Of a DNA stretch of 64,000 bases, positions 53,341 to 63,613 are shown piece by piece. A model generated the notes under the pieces. The model was not told the origin of the DNA. It ran no database searches and worked only from the letters and a program-made list of their open reading frames with translations. Numbering within the stretch: the first letter of the stretch is position 1; each line of letters opens with the position of its first letter. The stretch spans positions 62,001 through 126,000 of the forward strand of contig CAJTBF010000007.1 in the NCBI GenBank assembly GCA_910574195.1. Reading direction: 5' to 3'. Source of the DNA: Lachnospiraceae bacterium. GTDB taxonomy: Bacteria; Bacillota; Clostridia; Lachnospirales; Lachnospiraceae. The position numbers were made by a program, and so were the translations under genes.

Positions 53341-54711
53341 CTAATTCTTAAAACTATGAATCGGAGCCGGAATTCGCCCCTGTCTGTCAATAAACGCGCC
53401 ACAGCCAAACTCATTTACCGGAATCACCGGCGCATACCCCAGAAGTCCGCCGAATTCCGCGGTATCCCCCACCTCTTTCCCAATCACCGGAATGAGGCGG
53501 ACTGCCGTCGTCTTCTGATTCACCATTCCGATTGCCATCTCATCCGCAATCATTCCGGAAATCGTACTGGCCGGCGTCTTCCCCGGAATGGCAATCATAT
53601 CCAGGCCTACCGAACACACACAGGTCATGGCTTCCAGTTTTTCTAATGTAAGCGCGCCCTGCCGCACTGCGTCGATCATCCCCTGATCTTCACTGACCGG
53701 AATAAAGGCTCCGCTGAGCCCACCCACATAGGAGGATGCCATCACACCGCCTTTTTTTACCTGATCATTGAGCATGGCCAATGCTGCCGTAGTGCCCGGC
53801 GCCCCCACACGCTCCAGACCGATCTCTTCCAGAATCTCCGCCACACTGTCCCCCACCGCCGGTGTGGGCGCCAGGGACAAATCCACAATTCCAAACGGAA
53901 TTCCAAGCCTTTTCGAAGCTTCACCCGCCACAAGCTGGCCTACACGGGTTACTTTAAACGCCGTCTTTTTGATGGTCTCGCAAAGTTCTTCAAATCCTTT
54001 TCCCCGGACTGCTTCTATGGCCTTTTTCACCACGCCCGGACCGCTGACACCCACATTGATCACGGCGTCCGCCTCGGTCACGCCGAGAAAAGCGCCGGCC
54101 ATAAAAGGATTATCATCCGGCGCATTGCAAAAAATGACCAGCTTGGCGCATCCCAGAGAATCCCGTTCCTTTGTCGCCTCAGCCGTCGCTTTCACAATCT
54201 GCCCGCAAAGCCGTACCGCGTCCATATTAATCCCCGCTTTTGTAGAACCCACATTCACGGAACTGCAGATCCGCTCTGTCTCTGCAAGCGCCTGCGGAAT
54301 CGAACGGATCAAATTCTCATCACCGGGAGTCATTCCTTTCGATACCAGCGCGGAATACCCGCCGATAAAATTCACACCCACTTCTTTCGCCGCCCGATCC
54401 AATGTTCTGGCAATCGTCACAAAATCTTCCGGACTTTTACAGGCGCTTCCTCCGATCAGCGCAATCGGCGTAATGGAAATCCGCTTGTTCACAATCGGAA
54501 TCCCGAATTCCTTTTCGATCTCCTGCCCGGTACTGACCAGATTCTTTGCAACCGTCGTAATCTTCTCATAAATTTTCCGATTCAGAACCTCCAGATTGGA
54601 ATCCATACAATCCAGCAGGCTGATTCCCAGTGTAATGGTCCGCACATCCAGATTCTCATGCTCGATCATCTTATTTGTCTCGGACACTTCATACATATTA
54701 ATATTCATCAT
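53341..54711 (-). CDS. UPF0210 / PFL-family protein (DUF711)
   Basis: A 456-aa protein of the UPF0210 family, structurally related to glycyl-radical PFL-like folds but without a known reaction. Conserved stretches include [52 protein letters not shown] and the C-terminal [17 protein letters not shown]. It is 14 nt downstream of the ACT-domain gene; this ACT-PFL pair is conserved in many Firmicutes. RBS AGAGGAAAAC. Confidence 0.92.
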   Translation of the reverse strand: MMNINMYEVSETNKMIEHENLDVRTITLGISLLDCMDSNLEVLNRKIYEKITTVAKNLVSTGQEIEKEFGIPIVNKRISITPIALIGGSACKSPEDFVTIARTLDRAAKEVGVNFIGGYSALVSKGMTPGDENLIRSIPQALAETERICSSVNVGSTKAGINMDAVRLCGQIVKATAEATKERDSLGCAKLVIFCNAPDDNPFMAGAFLGVTEADAVINVGVSGPGVVKKAIEAVRGKGFEELCETIKKTAFKVTRVGQLVAGEASKRLGIPFGIVDLSLAPTPAVGDSVAEILEEIGLERVGAPGTTAALAMLNDQVKKGGVMASSYVGGLSGAFIPVSEDQGMIDAVRQGALTLEKLEAMTCVCSVGLDMIAIPGKTPASTISGMIADEMAIGMVNQKTTAVRLIPVIGKEVGDTAEFGGLLGYAPVIPVNEFGCGAFIDRQGRIPAPIHSFKN

Positions 54712-54725
54712 CGCTGTTTTCCTCT

Positions 54726-54998
54726 TTATAATCTGTGCATTTTTTCAAAGATCTCCTCACGCTGGCAGTGAATGCTGACGCCGATCTCCTCTCCCAGTTT
54801 CGCCAGTTCGTCACAGAGAACTGTAAATTCCTGATCTTTCGCCGTCACATCCACAATCATCATCATATTAAAATAGCCCTGCACGATCGTCTGACTGATA
54901 TCCAGAATATTGATTCCATTATCCGCCAGATAGGTACACACCTTCGCAATAATTCCCACCGTATCTTTCCCCAGCACTGTTACGATACATTTTCTCAT
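54726..54998 (-). CDS. ACT-domain protein (UPF0237)
   Basis: A 90-aa single ACT domain: [20 protein letters not shown] followed by [15 protein letters not shown] and a GcvR-like FNMMMIVDV strand. Such proteins are expected to bind small metabolites and are paired with UPF0210; their function is unknown. The ATG at 54998 follows AAAGGAGCAGAG; an in-frame ATG 9 codons upstream is less well placed. Confidence 0.92.
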   Translation of the reverse strand: MRKCIVTVLGKDTVGIIAKVCTYLADNGINILDISQTIVQGYFNMMMIVDVTAKDQEFTVLCDELAKLGEEIGVSIHCQREEIFEKMHRL

Positions 54999-55027
54999 AC
55001 TCTCTGCTCCTTTTTGTTCTCTCATAT

Positions 55028-55825
55028 CTAAAATGATAAAATCTCCGACCTCTCGTCCCGCTTTGCCACGGTCATATTGAGTTCCTCGCCCCGATATGTA
55101 TTCTCCCCCAATGTCACTTCCAGCTTTACCGTCTCGTACGCCAATCGGGGATAATTATTTTCCCTGCTCAAATGGCCCAGAACAATATACTGCAGACCAT
55201 CATGTAGTATATCACAAAGAAGCCGGCCTGACAATTCATTTGATAAATGTCCTCTTTCCCCCAGAATCCGCTGCTTCAAATAGTAGGGATATCCCCCTAC
55301 TTCCAGCATATGTACGTCGTGATTCGCCTCCAGAAGCACCGCATCCAGCCCTTGCAGCCTGTCCACCACGTAAGCGTCATATTTCCCCAGATCCGTGGCC
55401 ACTGCCGCCGCTTTTTTCCCACACGTAATCCGATACCCGCAGGGCGCGTTGGCATCATGGGACACCGAAAAGGGATGCACAAGAAGATCGCCCAGCAAAA
55501 ACTCCTGATCGGTCTGAATCGGATGCAGCAGCCCTTCCGGCAGCTTCCCCAGACTGGAAGAACTTTGAATCCCCTCGATGGTTCCCTGTGTGGCATAAAT
55601 GGGAACTTTATACTTTCTGCTGAACACCCCCAATCCCTGAATATGATCCGAATGTTCATGGGTCACCAAAATCCCCTTCAACTCTTCTCCCTTGATCTCC
55701 AGATCTTTCAGTCCTGCGTCAATCCTCTTTTTACTGATTCCTGTATCCACTAACAGATGCGTCTGTTCGCTTCCTATATAAATACAGTTGCCGCTGCTTC
55801 CACTGGCAATACTGCACATTCTCAT
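55028..55825 (-). CDS. walJ: MBL-fold hydrolase, WalJ/YycJ family
   Basis: A 265-aa metallo-beta-lactamase-fold protein starting MRMCSIASGSSGNCIYIG, with LVDTGISKKRID, the metal motif THEHSDHIQG near residue 55 and GHLSRENNYP near residue 218. This pattern is characteristic of the YycJ/WalJ group, proposed to be a nuclease tied to DNA repair or replication. It is not next to walKR here but overlaps coaE by 4 nt and lies close to polA. Confidence 0.88.
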   Translation of the reverse strand: MRMCSIASGSSGNCIYIGSEQTHLLVDTGISKKRIDAGLKDLEIKGEELKGILVTHEHSDHIQGLGVFSRKYKVPIYATQGTIEGIQSSSSLGKLPEGLLHPIQTDQEFLLGDLLVHPFSVSHDANAPCGYRITCGKKAAAVATDLGKYDAYVVDRLQGLDAVLLEANHDVHMLEVGGYPYYLKQRILGERGHLSNELSGRLLCDILHDGLQYIVLGHLSRENNYPRLAYETVKLEVTLGENTYRGEELNMTVAKRDERSEILSF

Positions 55826-56403
55826 AGTCGTTCTCCTATCTGTTCCTTTGTATGGGCAAACGGCCCGTTATTATCAATCCTGACCGTACACGATGTCTCA
55901 AATCGTTCTTCCGGAGGCTGTGCCGCCATCATGCGAAATGTCTGCTCTTTCGTATATCCCCGTGATGCTTCCAGCCGTGCCATCCGAATGGAGTCTTTCA
56001 CATGAATATACCAGATTTCCTGACAGATCTCTTCGTATCCCGCGTCCGGCAGCAACGCCGATTCGATGATATAGAGCTCCGTCTTTTCCTTTCTTTTCTT
56101 TTCCAGATCCTTCCATACCCAACGCTTCACCTCCGGGTGCACGATGGCGTTCAGCAGTGCCAGCCTGCTGTGATCGGAAAACACCAGTTCTCCCAGTTTT
56201 CTCCGGTCCAGTTCCCCGTCCGCACCCAAAATTCCTGTGCCAAACGCATCTACAATCCTTTTAAAACATTCCGTTCCACTTCGCTGCAATTGCCTGGCCA
56301 CTTCGTCCAACTGACAGATTTCGGCCTGATATTCCTCTTTTAAAAATTGCAGAATGGTACTTTTTCCTGTACCGACTCCGCCTGTAATTCCGATCACTCT
56401 CAT
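55822..56403 (-). CDS. coaE: Dephospho-CoA kinase
   Basis: A 193-aa kinase for the last step of coenzyme A synthesis. P-loop GGVGTGKST is at residues 7-15, QLDEVARQL near residue 32 and IVHPEVKRWVW near 105. The ATG at 56403 follows GGCGGGACAAG; longer in-frame starts overlap polA. It lies 13 nt after polA, the usual polA-coaE pair, and overlaps walJ by 4 nt. Confidence 0.95.
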   Translation of the reverse strand: MRVIGITGGVGTGKSTILQFLKEEYQAEICQLDEVARQLQRSGTECFKRIVDAFGTGILGADGELDRRKLGELVFSDHSRLALLNAIVHPEVKRWVWKDLEKKRKEKTELYIIESALLPDAGYEEICQEIWYIHVKDSIRMARLEASRGYTKEQTFRMMAAQPPEERFETSCTVRIDNNGPFAHTKEQIGERL

Positions 56404-56416
56404 CTTGTCCCGCCTG

Positions 56417-59032
56417 CTATTTTGCCTCATACCAGTTCTCTCCGGTATGCATATCCACAATCAACGGCACCAGCAGATCCGCCGCCTGCTCCATCTGCTC
56501 TTTCAAAATCACTTTCACTTCTTCCACTTCTTCCATATCTGCTTCAATCAGCAGTTCGTCGTGCACCTGCAGAATCAATTTGGATTTCAGTTTTCTTTTT
56601 TTCAGTTCCCGGCTTACTCCGATCATTGCAATTTTGATGACGTCTGCTGCAGTTCCCTGAATGGGCGCGTTCATGGCCACCCGTTCTCCGAAACTGCGCT
56701 GCATAAAATTACTGGATTTCAGCTCCGGTACCGGCCTGCGGCGTCCAAACAATGTTACAACATACCCGTTCTCCTTTGCATGCGCCACCTGCTCGTCCAG
56801 AAACTGCTTGATGCCCGGATAAGTCTCGAAATAATTTTCAATATACTGTGCCGCCTCTTTTCTCGTAATACTTAAGTCCTGGCTCAACCCAAAAGAACTG
56901 ATTCCATATACGATTCCGAAATTGACCGCTTTCGCGTTTCGTCTCTGCAAAGCCGTCACATCCTCAAACGGAACATGAAATACCTGGGATGCGGTAATTC
57001 GATGAATATCCTGCGCCTCCCGATATGCCTGAATCAACTGCGGATCTCCGGAACAATGCGCCAGAATCCGTAATTCGATCTGAGAATAATCCGCATCCAC
57101 AAATACGCATCCCTCGCAGGGCACAAAGACTTTTCGAATGAGCCGTCCCAGTTCCATTCGAACCGGAATGTTCTGCAGATTCGGGTCCGTACTGCTGATT
57201 CGTCCCGTGGCGGTGATTGTCTGATGAAACTTTCCATGAATCCGCCCGTCGAAGCCAATGAAGTTAGCCAGCCCGTCCGCATAGGTGGATTTCAGTTTCG
57301 ACATCTGGCGGTATTCCAAAATTTTCTCCACCAATGGATGCTCCGGCGCCAGTCTCTCCAGTACATCCGCCGCCGTGGAATATCCGGTCTTCGTCTTTTT
57401 TCCTCCCGGCATTCCCAGATGTTCAAAGAGGACAACCCCCAGCTGCTTCGGAGAGTTAATATTGAACCGCTCCCCCGCCAGATCATAAATTTCCTTTTCC
57501 AGCTCCACGATCCGTGTCCCCAGCTTATCGCCGTATTCTTTTAACGCCTCTCCCTCAATCTGGACGCCTGCACGTTCCATCTCATACAGGACGAACAAAA
57601 GCGGCATTTCAATCTCCCAAAACAGCTTCTTCATCCCGGCTTCCTCCAGCTTTTGTAAAAGCGGTTTTGCCGCAGCAAATGCCGTATAAGCTTCATAGCA
57701 GACTTTCGTCTGCTTCTCCGTCTTTTCCTCAATCAAAAGCTGCAGTTGTTCCCTTGCCACATCCTCGTACATATAATCGCTTTTCAGAGGATTCAAAAGA
57801 TAGGCCGCCACGGCGGCATCCATACAATGTTCCGGCGCTGATATGGAAAGTTCCGGCAAATATTTTTTCAGGCCAAACATTACGAAACATTCTGCCGTAT
57901 CCGCCACTTCCCCCAGTTCTCTCAGCAAATAGTCCATATCCGTCTCCATATCGCACGGAATAGAAACAATCTGATCCATTCCATAACAGAGGGCAATTCT
58001 TCCATAACCGGACGCATGGGCAAACAGGGGAAGGACGTTTCCGTCTTCCTCAGAAATTGCCGCGCCCACGACTTTCGCCTTTTTTGCCTCTGCAAAAACG
58101 CGAAGAATCTCTTCCCGATCCGTCACTTCCCGAAAATGACGCTGCACTTTATTCTCTTCCGTTTCCACATCAAACCGGCTAAGTAGATTACGAAACTGCA
58201 GTTTTTGAAAACAGGCATACGCCTCTTTTGTATACGGATTGGAAAACCGGGCTTCTTCCAGATCAAAGGAAATATCCGCATGCGTCTCGATGGTAGCCAG
58301 TACTTTACTCATACGGGCCTGCTCCCAGTATTCTTTCAGATTCTTACTGGCTCTGGGGGGCTTCACTTCCTCCGCATGAGCGTACGCACTCTCGATGGAA
58401 CCATACTCCTGAATGATCTTTGTCGCCGTCTTCTCCCCCACGCCCGGCACACCCGGTATATTATCCGATGCATCTCCCATCAATGCTTTTACGTCAATAA
58501 ATTCTGACGGTGTCACCCCGTATACGGATCGGACATCCGCCGCATAATAATCTTCCACTTCCGTACGGCCCTGTTTTGTCTTCGGAATACGGATCCTGAC
58601 ATGTTCTGTGGCAAGCTGCAGCGTATCCCGGTCCCCCGACAGGATGGTCACCTCCAATCCCTGCCCTTCACAGGCCACAGAAATGGTACCCAGCAGGTCG
58701 TCTGCCTCCAGACCGGCCTTTTCTACAATCGGAATCTGCATGGCACGCAGCACTTCCTTCATCACCGGGACCTGCTGCCGTAATTCCTCTGCCATCGGTT
58801 TCCTCGTTCCTTTATAGGCTTCATACATCTTATGCCGAAATGTGGGGGCATGTACGTCAAAAGTTACAATCAGATATTCCGGCTTTTCCTCCTCCAGTAT
58901 CTTAAACATGATATTTAAAAATCCATAGATGGCATTCGTATGCAATCCTTCCGCATTGGTGAGATCCGGAACTCCATAAAACGCCCGGTTCAAAATACTG
59001 TGTCCGTCTATCAGAACAATCTTTTCACTCAT
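56417..59032 (-). CDS. polA: DNA polymerase I
   Basis: An 871-aa replication/repair polymerase. Residues 1-290 form the 5'-nuclease (IVLIDGHSILNRAFYG, GLEADDLLGT, ALMGDASDNIPGVPGVGEKTA). The middle domain (about 300-480) keeps the exonuclease fold, but the DxE proofreading motif is absent (GAAISEED at the expected place), so 3'-5' editing is probably lost, as in other Firmicutes. The polymerase domain carries motif A VDADYSQIELR, motif B RRNAKAVNFGIVYG and motif C QVHDELLIE. It heads the polA-coaE-walJ-ACT-PFL-degV run. Confidence 0.97.
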   Translation of the reverse strand: MSEKIVLIDGHSILNRAFYGVPDLTNAEGLHTNAIYGFLNIMFKILEEEKPEYLIVTFDVHAPTFRHKMYEAYKGTRKPMAEELRQQVPVMKEVLRAMQIPIVEKAGLEADDLLGTISVACEGQGLEVTILSGDRDTLQLATEHVRIRIPKTKQGRTEVEDYYAADVRSVYGVTPSEFIDVKALMGDASDNIPGVPGVGEKTATKIIQEYGSIESAYAHAEEVKPPRASKNLKEYWEQARMSKVLATIETHADISFDLEEARFSNPYTKEAYACFQKLQFRNLLSRFDVETEENKVQRHFREVTDREEILRVFAEAKKAKVVGAAISEEDGNVLPLFAHASGYGRIALCYGMDQIVSIPCDMETDMDYLLRELGEVADTAECFVMFGLKKYLPELSISAPEHCMDAAVAAYLLNPLKSDYMYEDVAREQLQLLIEEKTEKQTKVCYEAYTAFAAAKPLLQKLEEAGMKKLFWEIEMPLLFVLYEMERAGVQIEGEALKEYGDKLGTRIVELEKEIYDLAGERFNINSPKQLGVVLFEHLGMPGGKKTKTGYSTAADVLERLAPEHPLVEKILEYRQMSKLKSTYADGLANFIGFDGRIHGKFHQTITATGRISSTDPNLQNIPVRMELGRLIRKVFVPCEGCVFVDADYSQIELRILAHCSGDPQLIQAYREAQDIHRITASQVFHVPFEDVTALQRRNAKAVNFGIVYGISSFGLSQDLSITRKEAAQYIENYFETYPGIKQFLDEQVAHAKENGYVVTLFGRRRPVPELKSSNFMQRSFGERVAMNAPIQGTAADVIKIAMIGVSRELKKRKLKSKLILQVHDELLIEADMEEVEEVKVILKEQMEQAADLLVPLIVDMHTGENWYEAK

Positions 59033-59248
59033 ATGACTGTCTCCTATTCTTTGTTCTTCCGTTTCCCCTTCACACCTTACCGTCTCTTCGATCAGAAATA
59101 AACAGGAACAATTTTCCGCATATGAATTTAGTATACACTATTATTTTTCTTTTTAAAAGGGAATTTTTGTGGTATATTGAAAGCAGGGTAACAGGAAAGC
59201 CGACTACTGAACTGTTACAAGCAAAATAAAAATAACAGGAGAATTGTG

Positions 59249-59908
59249 ATGAGCAGACAAAAATTAGATGGACTGTATCTCAGGGAGCTGGACGGAATTA
59301 TTTTTGATGTGGACGGAACTTTATGGGATTCCACGGAACCTGTGTCCAAAGCCTGGAATAATGCGCTTCAAAAAAATACCAACCTGGATCTTCGTCTGGA
59401 CGCCAAACGGTTATCCGAATTATTCGGAAAAACCATGACGGAAATCGCCGATCTTCTCCTGCCTTCCTATCCGCAGGAAGAACGGATGCCCATTTTACAA
59501 TATTGCTATACTTACGAAAATGAGTATCTGGAAACCCATCCCGGCACCATCTATGATCAGGTACCCGAAGTATTCCGGACGCTTGCAGAAAAAACAAATC
59601 TTTATATCGTAAGCAACTGTCAATGCGGATATATCGAAACATTTTTGAAAGCCTCCGGGCTTGGTTCTTATATCAAAGATCACCTCTGCTTTGGAGAGAC
59701 ACTGGTTTCCAAAGGACAAACCATCCGGATCCTGATGGAACATAATGGACTTAAACGGGCTGTTTATGTGGGGGATACCCAGGGGGATGCCGACGCCTGC
59801 ATGGAAGCCGCCATTCCTTTTATTTTTACCCGCTATGGATTTGGAACCGTACCGGATGCCAGATGGCAGATCGACCGGTTCTCTGATCTGCTGGAACTCC
59901 TGGACTAA
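59249..59908 (+). CDS. HAD-superfamily hydrolase
   Basis: A 219-aa phosphatase-like protein. HAD motif I is IIFDVDGTLWDSTEP (about residue 13), motif II YIVSNCQ (about 125), a lysine in VSKGQTI, and motif IV YVGDTQGDADA (about 172). It resembles the Gph/YjjG group; the substrate is unknown. AGGAG lies 7 nt before the ATG; a GTG immediately precedes it. The leader holds an inverted repeat (59188-59194 with 59212-59218). Confidence 0.88.
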   Translation: MSRQKLDGLYLRELDGIIFDVDGTLWDSTEPVSKAWNNALQKNTNLDLRLDAKRLSELFGKTMTEIADLLLPSYPQEERMPILQYCYTYENEYLETHPGTIYDQVPEVFRTLAEKTNLYIVSNCQCGYIETFLKASGLGSYIKDHLCFGETLVSKGQTIRILMEHNGLKRAVYVGDTQGDADACMEAAIPFIFTRYGFGTVPDARWQIDRFSDLLELLD

Positions 59909-59944
59909 ATACCGGCTGCTTTTCCGTATATGACAGCACAAAAA

Positions 59945-59982
59945 TGCCCCATTGCCGGACAAAAATATCCGGCAATGGGGCA
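59945..59982. terminator. Terminator after the HAD hydrolase gene
   Basis: A perfect 15-bp stem (TGCCCCATTGCCGGA at 59945-59959 with its complement at 59968-59982) and an 8-nt loop, preceded by AAAA and followed by CTCTTT. It separates convergent genes. Confidence 0.85.
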
Positions 59983-60032
59983 CTCTTTACAGGGATGTTC
60001 CCCGGACGGCCCGTCCACCTGATTTTACAGCC

Positions 60033-60248
60033 TTATACATACAACAGCCCGGCCAGTTCCAGCCCCATACTCCATTCCGCGGGAACAGCCGTATACTTTT
60101 GCATATTTCCTGCATTCCCCCGTTTTTCTTTCTGTGAACTTCCGCTTTCTTCCTCTTTTGTCACCTCTGCCCGAATCAGATTTTTTCGGCGCAGATATTC
60201 TTCTATCGTCAGTACACCCGGATTTCCTTTTCGATTCATCTGCTGCAT
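60033..60248 (-). CDS. Small hypothetical protein
   Basis: A 71-aa protein, MQQMNRKGNPGVLTIEEYLR at its start, with a hydrophilic Glu/Lys/Ser-rich middle and EWSMGLELAGLLYV at the end. I do not recognise it. An excellent AGGAGG site 6 nt before the ATG supports translation; an in-frame ATG 45 codons upstream is less likely. It stands alone between a terminator and purA (a terminator lies between it and purA, on purA's downstream side). Confidence 0.6.
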   Translation of the reverse strand: MQQMNRKGNPGVLTIEEYLRRKNLIRAEVTKEEESGSSQKEKRGNAGNMQKYTAVPAEWSMGLELAGLLYV

Positions 60249-60403
60249 AAAATACCTCCTATCCGCATGAACCCCAGCTTTACCATTATATTCACCGTTT
60301 TTGAAATTATTCCTTTTTTCTTCTTCGATAATTATTTTACCATCCGGATATGTCCATCTTGTGACTCTTTTCTTAAAATCCAATAAGAAAATAAAAGAAA
60401 AAG

Positions 60404-60450
60404 AAAAAATGTGAAAAATCAGGAGGCCCCATGACTTTTCACATTTTTCT
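60404..60450 (-). terminator. Terminator after purA
   Basis: AAAAATGTGAAAA (60405-60417) pairs with TTTTCACATTTTT (60436-60448), followed on either strand by runs of T or A. It lies just past the purA stop. Confidence 0.7.
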
Positions 60451-60453
60451 TTT

Positions 60454-61728
60454 TTATCTGTAAATAATATCCTCTCTTCCCGGCCCGTTGCTGACCATTG
60501 TAATCGGATATCCGATCTGCTCTTCTATAAATTCAATATATTTCCGGCAATTCTCCGGTAATTCCTCATAGGTCCGGATCCCCCGGATATCACACTCCCA
60601 TCCGGGCAGCACCTGAAGTACCGGCTTCGCTTTTTCCAAACGCCATGTAACCGGGAAATCTTTCACCACTTCCCCGTCGATTTCATATCCCACACATACG
60701 GGAATTTCCTTCAGATACCCCAATACATCCAAAACCGTAAATGCCACGTCTGTCGTTCCCTGCATCCGGCATCCATACCGGGAAGCCACACAGTCGAACC
60801 ATCCCATTCTTCGGGGACGTCCGGTCGTCGCCCCATATTCTCCGCCGTCTCCACCGCGTCTGCGCAGCTCTTCTGCTTCCTCTCCAAAGATCTCGCTGAC
60901 AAACGCTCCGGCTCCCACCGCACTGGAATAAGCTTTGCAGACCGTGATAATCTGTTTGATCTCATAGGGCGGAATTCCGGCCCCGATAGCACCATACGCC
61001 GCCAGCGTAGAGGAGGACGTCACCATCGGATAAATTCCATGATCCGGATCCTTCAATGAGCCCAACTGCCCTTCCAGAAGAATGTTCTTTCCTTCCTTCA
61101 ATGCCTGATACAAAAACAGAGACACATCGCACACAAACGGCGCAACCTTTTCTTTATATTCCATCAGTTCCTGAAACAGTTCTTCCGGGCGAAGCAAAGG
61201 CTTATGATATAAGTGTTCCAAAATTACATTCTTCTGTTCTGCCACACGTTTCACTTTCTCTTTCAGCAGTACCTCATCAAAAAGCTCGCTGACCTGAAAT
61301 CCCGTCTTTGCATATTTGTCGGAATAAAACGGGGCAATTCCTGATTTCGTGGAACCAAAGGATTTTCCGCCAAGCCGTTCTTCTTCATAGGCGTCCAGTA
61401 GTTTATGATAGGACATCACCATCTGTGCCCGGTCAGACACCAAAATCTTCGGCATCGGCACCCCTTTTTCTACAATAGACTGTACTTCCTCAAACAGCCG
61501 TGGAATGTCCAGTGCAACTCCATTCCCGATCACGCTGGTCGTATGACCATAAAATACGCCCGACGGCAGCGTATGCAACGCAAACTTTCCATAATTATTG
61601 ACAATGGTATGTCCCGCATTCGCTCCTCCCTGAAAACGGACGATGATGTCCGCTTCTTTCCCAAGCATATCCGTGATCTTTCCCTTTCCCTCGTCACCCC
61701 AGTTTGCTCCTACTACTGCTTTTACCAT
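60454..61728 (-). CDS. purA: Adenylosuccinate synthase
   Basis: A 424-aa enzyme joining IMP and aspartate with GTP, the first AMP-specific step. The catalytic GDEGKGK lies at residues 10-16, followed by GGANAGHTIV (35-44), GNGVALDIP and the TTGRPRRMGWFD IMP/GTP segment (about 302). RBS GGAGG precedes the ATG. Length matches the bacterial norm of about 425-430 aa. Confidence 0.97.
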   Translation of the reverse strand: MVKAVVGANWGDEGKGKITDMLGKEADIIVRFQGGANAGHTIVNNYGKFALHTLPSGVFYGHTTSVIGNGVALDIPRLFEEVQSIVEKGVPMPKILVSDRAQMVMSYHKLLDAYEEERLGGKSFGSTKSGIAPFYSDKYAKTGFQVSELFDEVLLKEKVKRVAEQKNVILEHLYHKPLLRPEELFQELMEYKEKVAPFVCDVSLFLYQALKEGKNILLEGQLGSLKDPDHGIYPMVTSSSTLAAYGAIGAGIPPYEIKQIITVCKAYSSAVGAGAFVSEIFGEEAEELRRRGGDGGEYGATTGRPRRMGWFDCVASRYGCRMQGTTDVAFTVLDVLGYLKEIPVCVGYEIDGEVVKDFPVTWRLEKAKPVLQVLPGWECDIRGIRTYEELPENCRKYIEFIEEQIGYPITMVSNGPGREDIIYR

Positions 61729-61862
61729 TTTTTCAATCCTCCTGCCTTTTTCTCTGTACCCTGAAATCTTCCGCCATTTCTGCTCTGTTCACAATGCCCG
61801 GATACTCCCGCTTTCCGTCGAATCCTTCCGCCGTCTCCTTACGCCTCTTTTTTTAGCTTTCG

Positions 61863-63458
61863 TCACATCAGAGGTGCAATCAGACGAAGAACCTTTCCGG
61901 CCAGCTTCATTTTAAGTCCCAAATTCTTCACATCTGCTACGGAAATTCGAAAACACCGCTTCAACGTATCTTGAAAATCTTTTTCCACATCCCGGACTAC
62001 CGGATTATTATAAAGAAATACGCCGCATTCAAAATGAAGATACAGACTCCGGTAATCCAGATTAATGGTCCCGACCGTCGCTGTATCGTCATCGGATACA
62101 AAAACTTTCGCATGTACAAATCCGGGTGTAAATTCATAAATTTTCACTCCCGCCTGAATCAGTTCTATATAGTATGTCTTCGCCAGCGCAAATGCATACC
62201 ATTTATCCGGAATAGAAGGCATGATGATCTTCACATCAATCCTGCTCTTTGCCGCAAGCGTAAGCGAATCCAGCATCTTTCTGTCCAAAATCAAATAGGG
62301 CGTCATAATATGTACATATTTTTTGGCATGGTTCAAAATATGACAATACACCTCTCCCCCCACATCCTCATGATCAAAGGGGCTGTCCCCGTAGGGAGTT
62401 ACGAATCCCAGCTCCCGGCGAATGGCCGGATCATAAGCTGCCAGATAGCGTCCGTAATTCTCCGGATTTCTCTCCGTTACATTCCACATCTGCAGGAAAA
62501 GCATAGTCAGGCTTTGAACCGCCTTCCCCTCCAGCATCACCGCCGTATCCTTCCAATATCCAAACCGTTCCTCCCGGTTGATATATTCATCCCCCAGATT
62601 GATTCCTCCGGTAAATCCTACTTTTCCGTCAATCACACAGATTTTTCGATGATCCCGGTTATTCTGTACCGTAGAAAGCACCGGACGAATCGGGCTGAAC
62701 ATTTTACACTGAATTCCATACGTTCGGATCATTCTCGGATAGTCATAAGGAAGCAGTGAAATGCTGCACATCCCGTCATACATGAAACGGACTTCCACGC
62801 CCTGCTTTGCTTTCCGTTTCAAAATCTCCAGAATAGAATCCCACATATATCCCGGTGACACAATAAAGTATTCCAGAAAGATAAACTTCTCTGCCCTCTC
62901 CAACTGTTCCAGCAATGCGGGAAACTTTTCTTCTCCACTGCGAAAATAAACGGCCTTTGTATTCCGATACGTGGGAAAATGTATCTGCTGATTCAGATAA
63001 TGTGCCAGATTCGCATTGGCAGGTTTACTGGCCCGTAAGCTTTCCAGCACTCCCCGCTCCTGTTTCAGATACGGATCCGTCTCAATCTTCAGGCTTTCCA
63101 GTCTCTTTCCGATAAACCGGGTTCCCAGTTCCAGCTTTGCATACAGATAAAAGAAACAGCCAAACACCGGCATCACCATAACTAAAAGCATCCAGGTACG
63201 ACTGAATTCCGGGCTTGTCCTCTCATTCATAATAAAGACAATTGTCCCTGCCTGCACTGCCGTAGTCAGCCCATAGACATAGACCGCGTATTCCTTTAGA
63301 AACGTCAGCAGACCGTCAAACATTGCCAATTGCAGCAAAATCAACACCGCAATCAAAGCTGTACGGCTGAAGACAACCCGAAGGATCCCCTTTTTGGCTT
63401 TCTTTTTTGCCTGATCCGCTATTCTGTTTTTTGTAGGAACTACCACTTTATTTTCCAT
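61863..63458 (-). CDS. cls: Cardiolipin synthase
   Basis: A 531-aa phospholipase D-superfamily membrane enzyme that makes cardiolipin from phosphatidylglycerol. Two or three N-terminal hydrophobic helices (about residues 25-105) precede two PLD domains with HKD motifs: NRDHRKICVIDGKVGFTGG (about 260) and GFVHAKVFVSDDDTATVGT (about 445). It complements pgsA at the start of the window. A dispersed-repeat copy lies 43 nt upstream. Confidence 0.95.
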   Translation of the reverse strand: MENKVVVPTKNRIADQAKKKAKKGILRVVFSRTALIAVLILLQLAMFDGLLTFLKEYAVYVYGLTTAVQAGTIVFIMNERTSPEFSRTWMLLVMVMPVFGCFFYLYAKLELGTRFIGKRLESLKIETDPYLKQERGVLESLRASKPANANLAHYLNQQIHFPTYRNTKAVYFRSGEEKFPALLEQLERAEKFIFLEYFIVSPGYMWDSILEILKRKAKQGVEVRFMYDGMCSISLLPYDYPRMIRTYGIQCKMFSPIRPVLSTVQNNRDHRKICVIDGKVGFTGGINLGDEYINREERFGYWKDTAVMLEGKAVQSLTMLFLQMWNVTERNPENYGRYLAAYDPAIRRELGFVTPYGDSPFDHEDVGGEVYCHILNHAKKYVHIMTPYLILDRKMLDSLTLAAKSRIDVKIIMPSIPDKWYAFALAKTYYIELIQAGVKIYEFTPGFVHAKVFVSDDDTATVGTINLDYRSLYLHFECGVFLYNNPVVRDVEKDFQDTLKRCFRISVADVKNLGLKMKLAGKVLRLIAPLM

Positions 63459-63500
63459 AAAAACTCCATCTTACCGCTTAATATCGGACACAATGCTTCC

Positions 63501-63536
63501 TGAACTATGAACGTTCCATAAGATATTGCATCAAAA
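63501..63536. repeat. Dispersed-repeat copy upstream of cls
   Basis: TGAACTATGAACGTTCCATA followed by AGATATTGCATCAAAA matches the second half of the 2693-2821 copies at most positions. CTATGAAC and GTTCCATAG-like arms make it nearly palindromic. Confidence 0.6.
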
Positions 63537-63613
63537 ACAAATGAAATCCCACCGGATCTGATCACTGCTGGGACTTCATTGTCATTCACATTCTCATTTT
63601 GCATTCCTGTCTT

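Noticed and set aside
59188-59218. Inverted repeat GTAACAG/CTGTTAC in the HAD gene leader as an operator
   Set aside because: Resembles the AACAGT/ACTGTT arms of other intergenic hairpins here; 7 bp with a 17-nt loop is too weak to call an operator.
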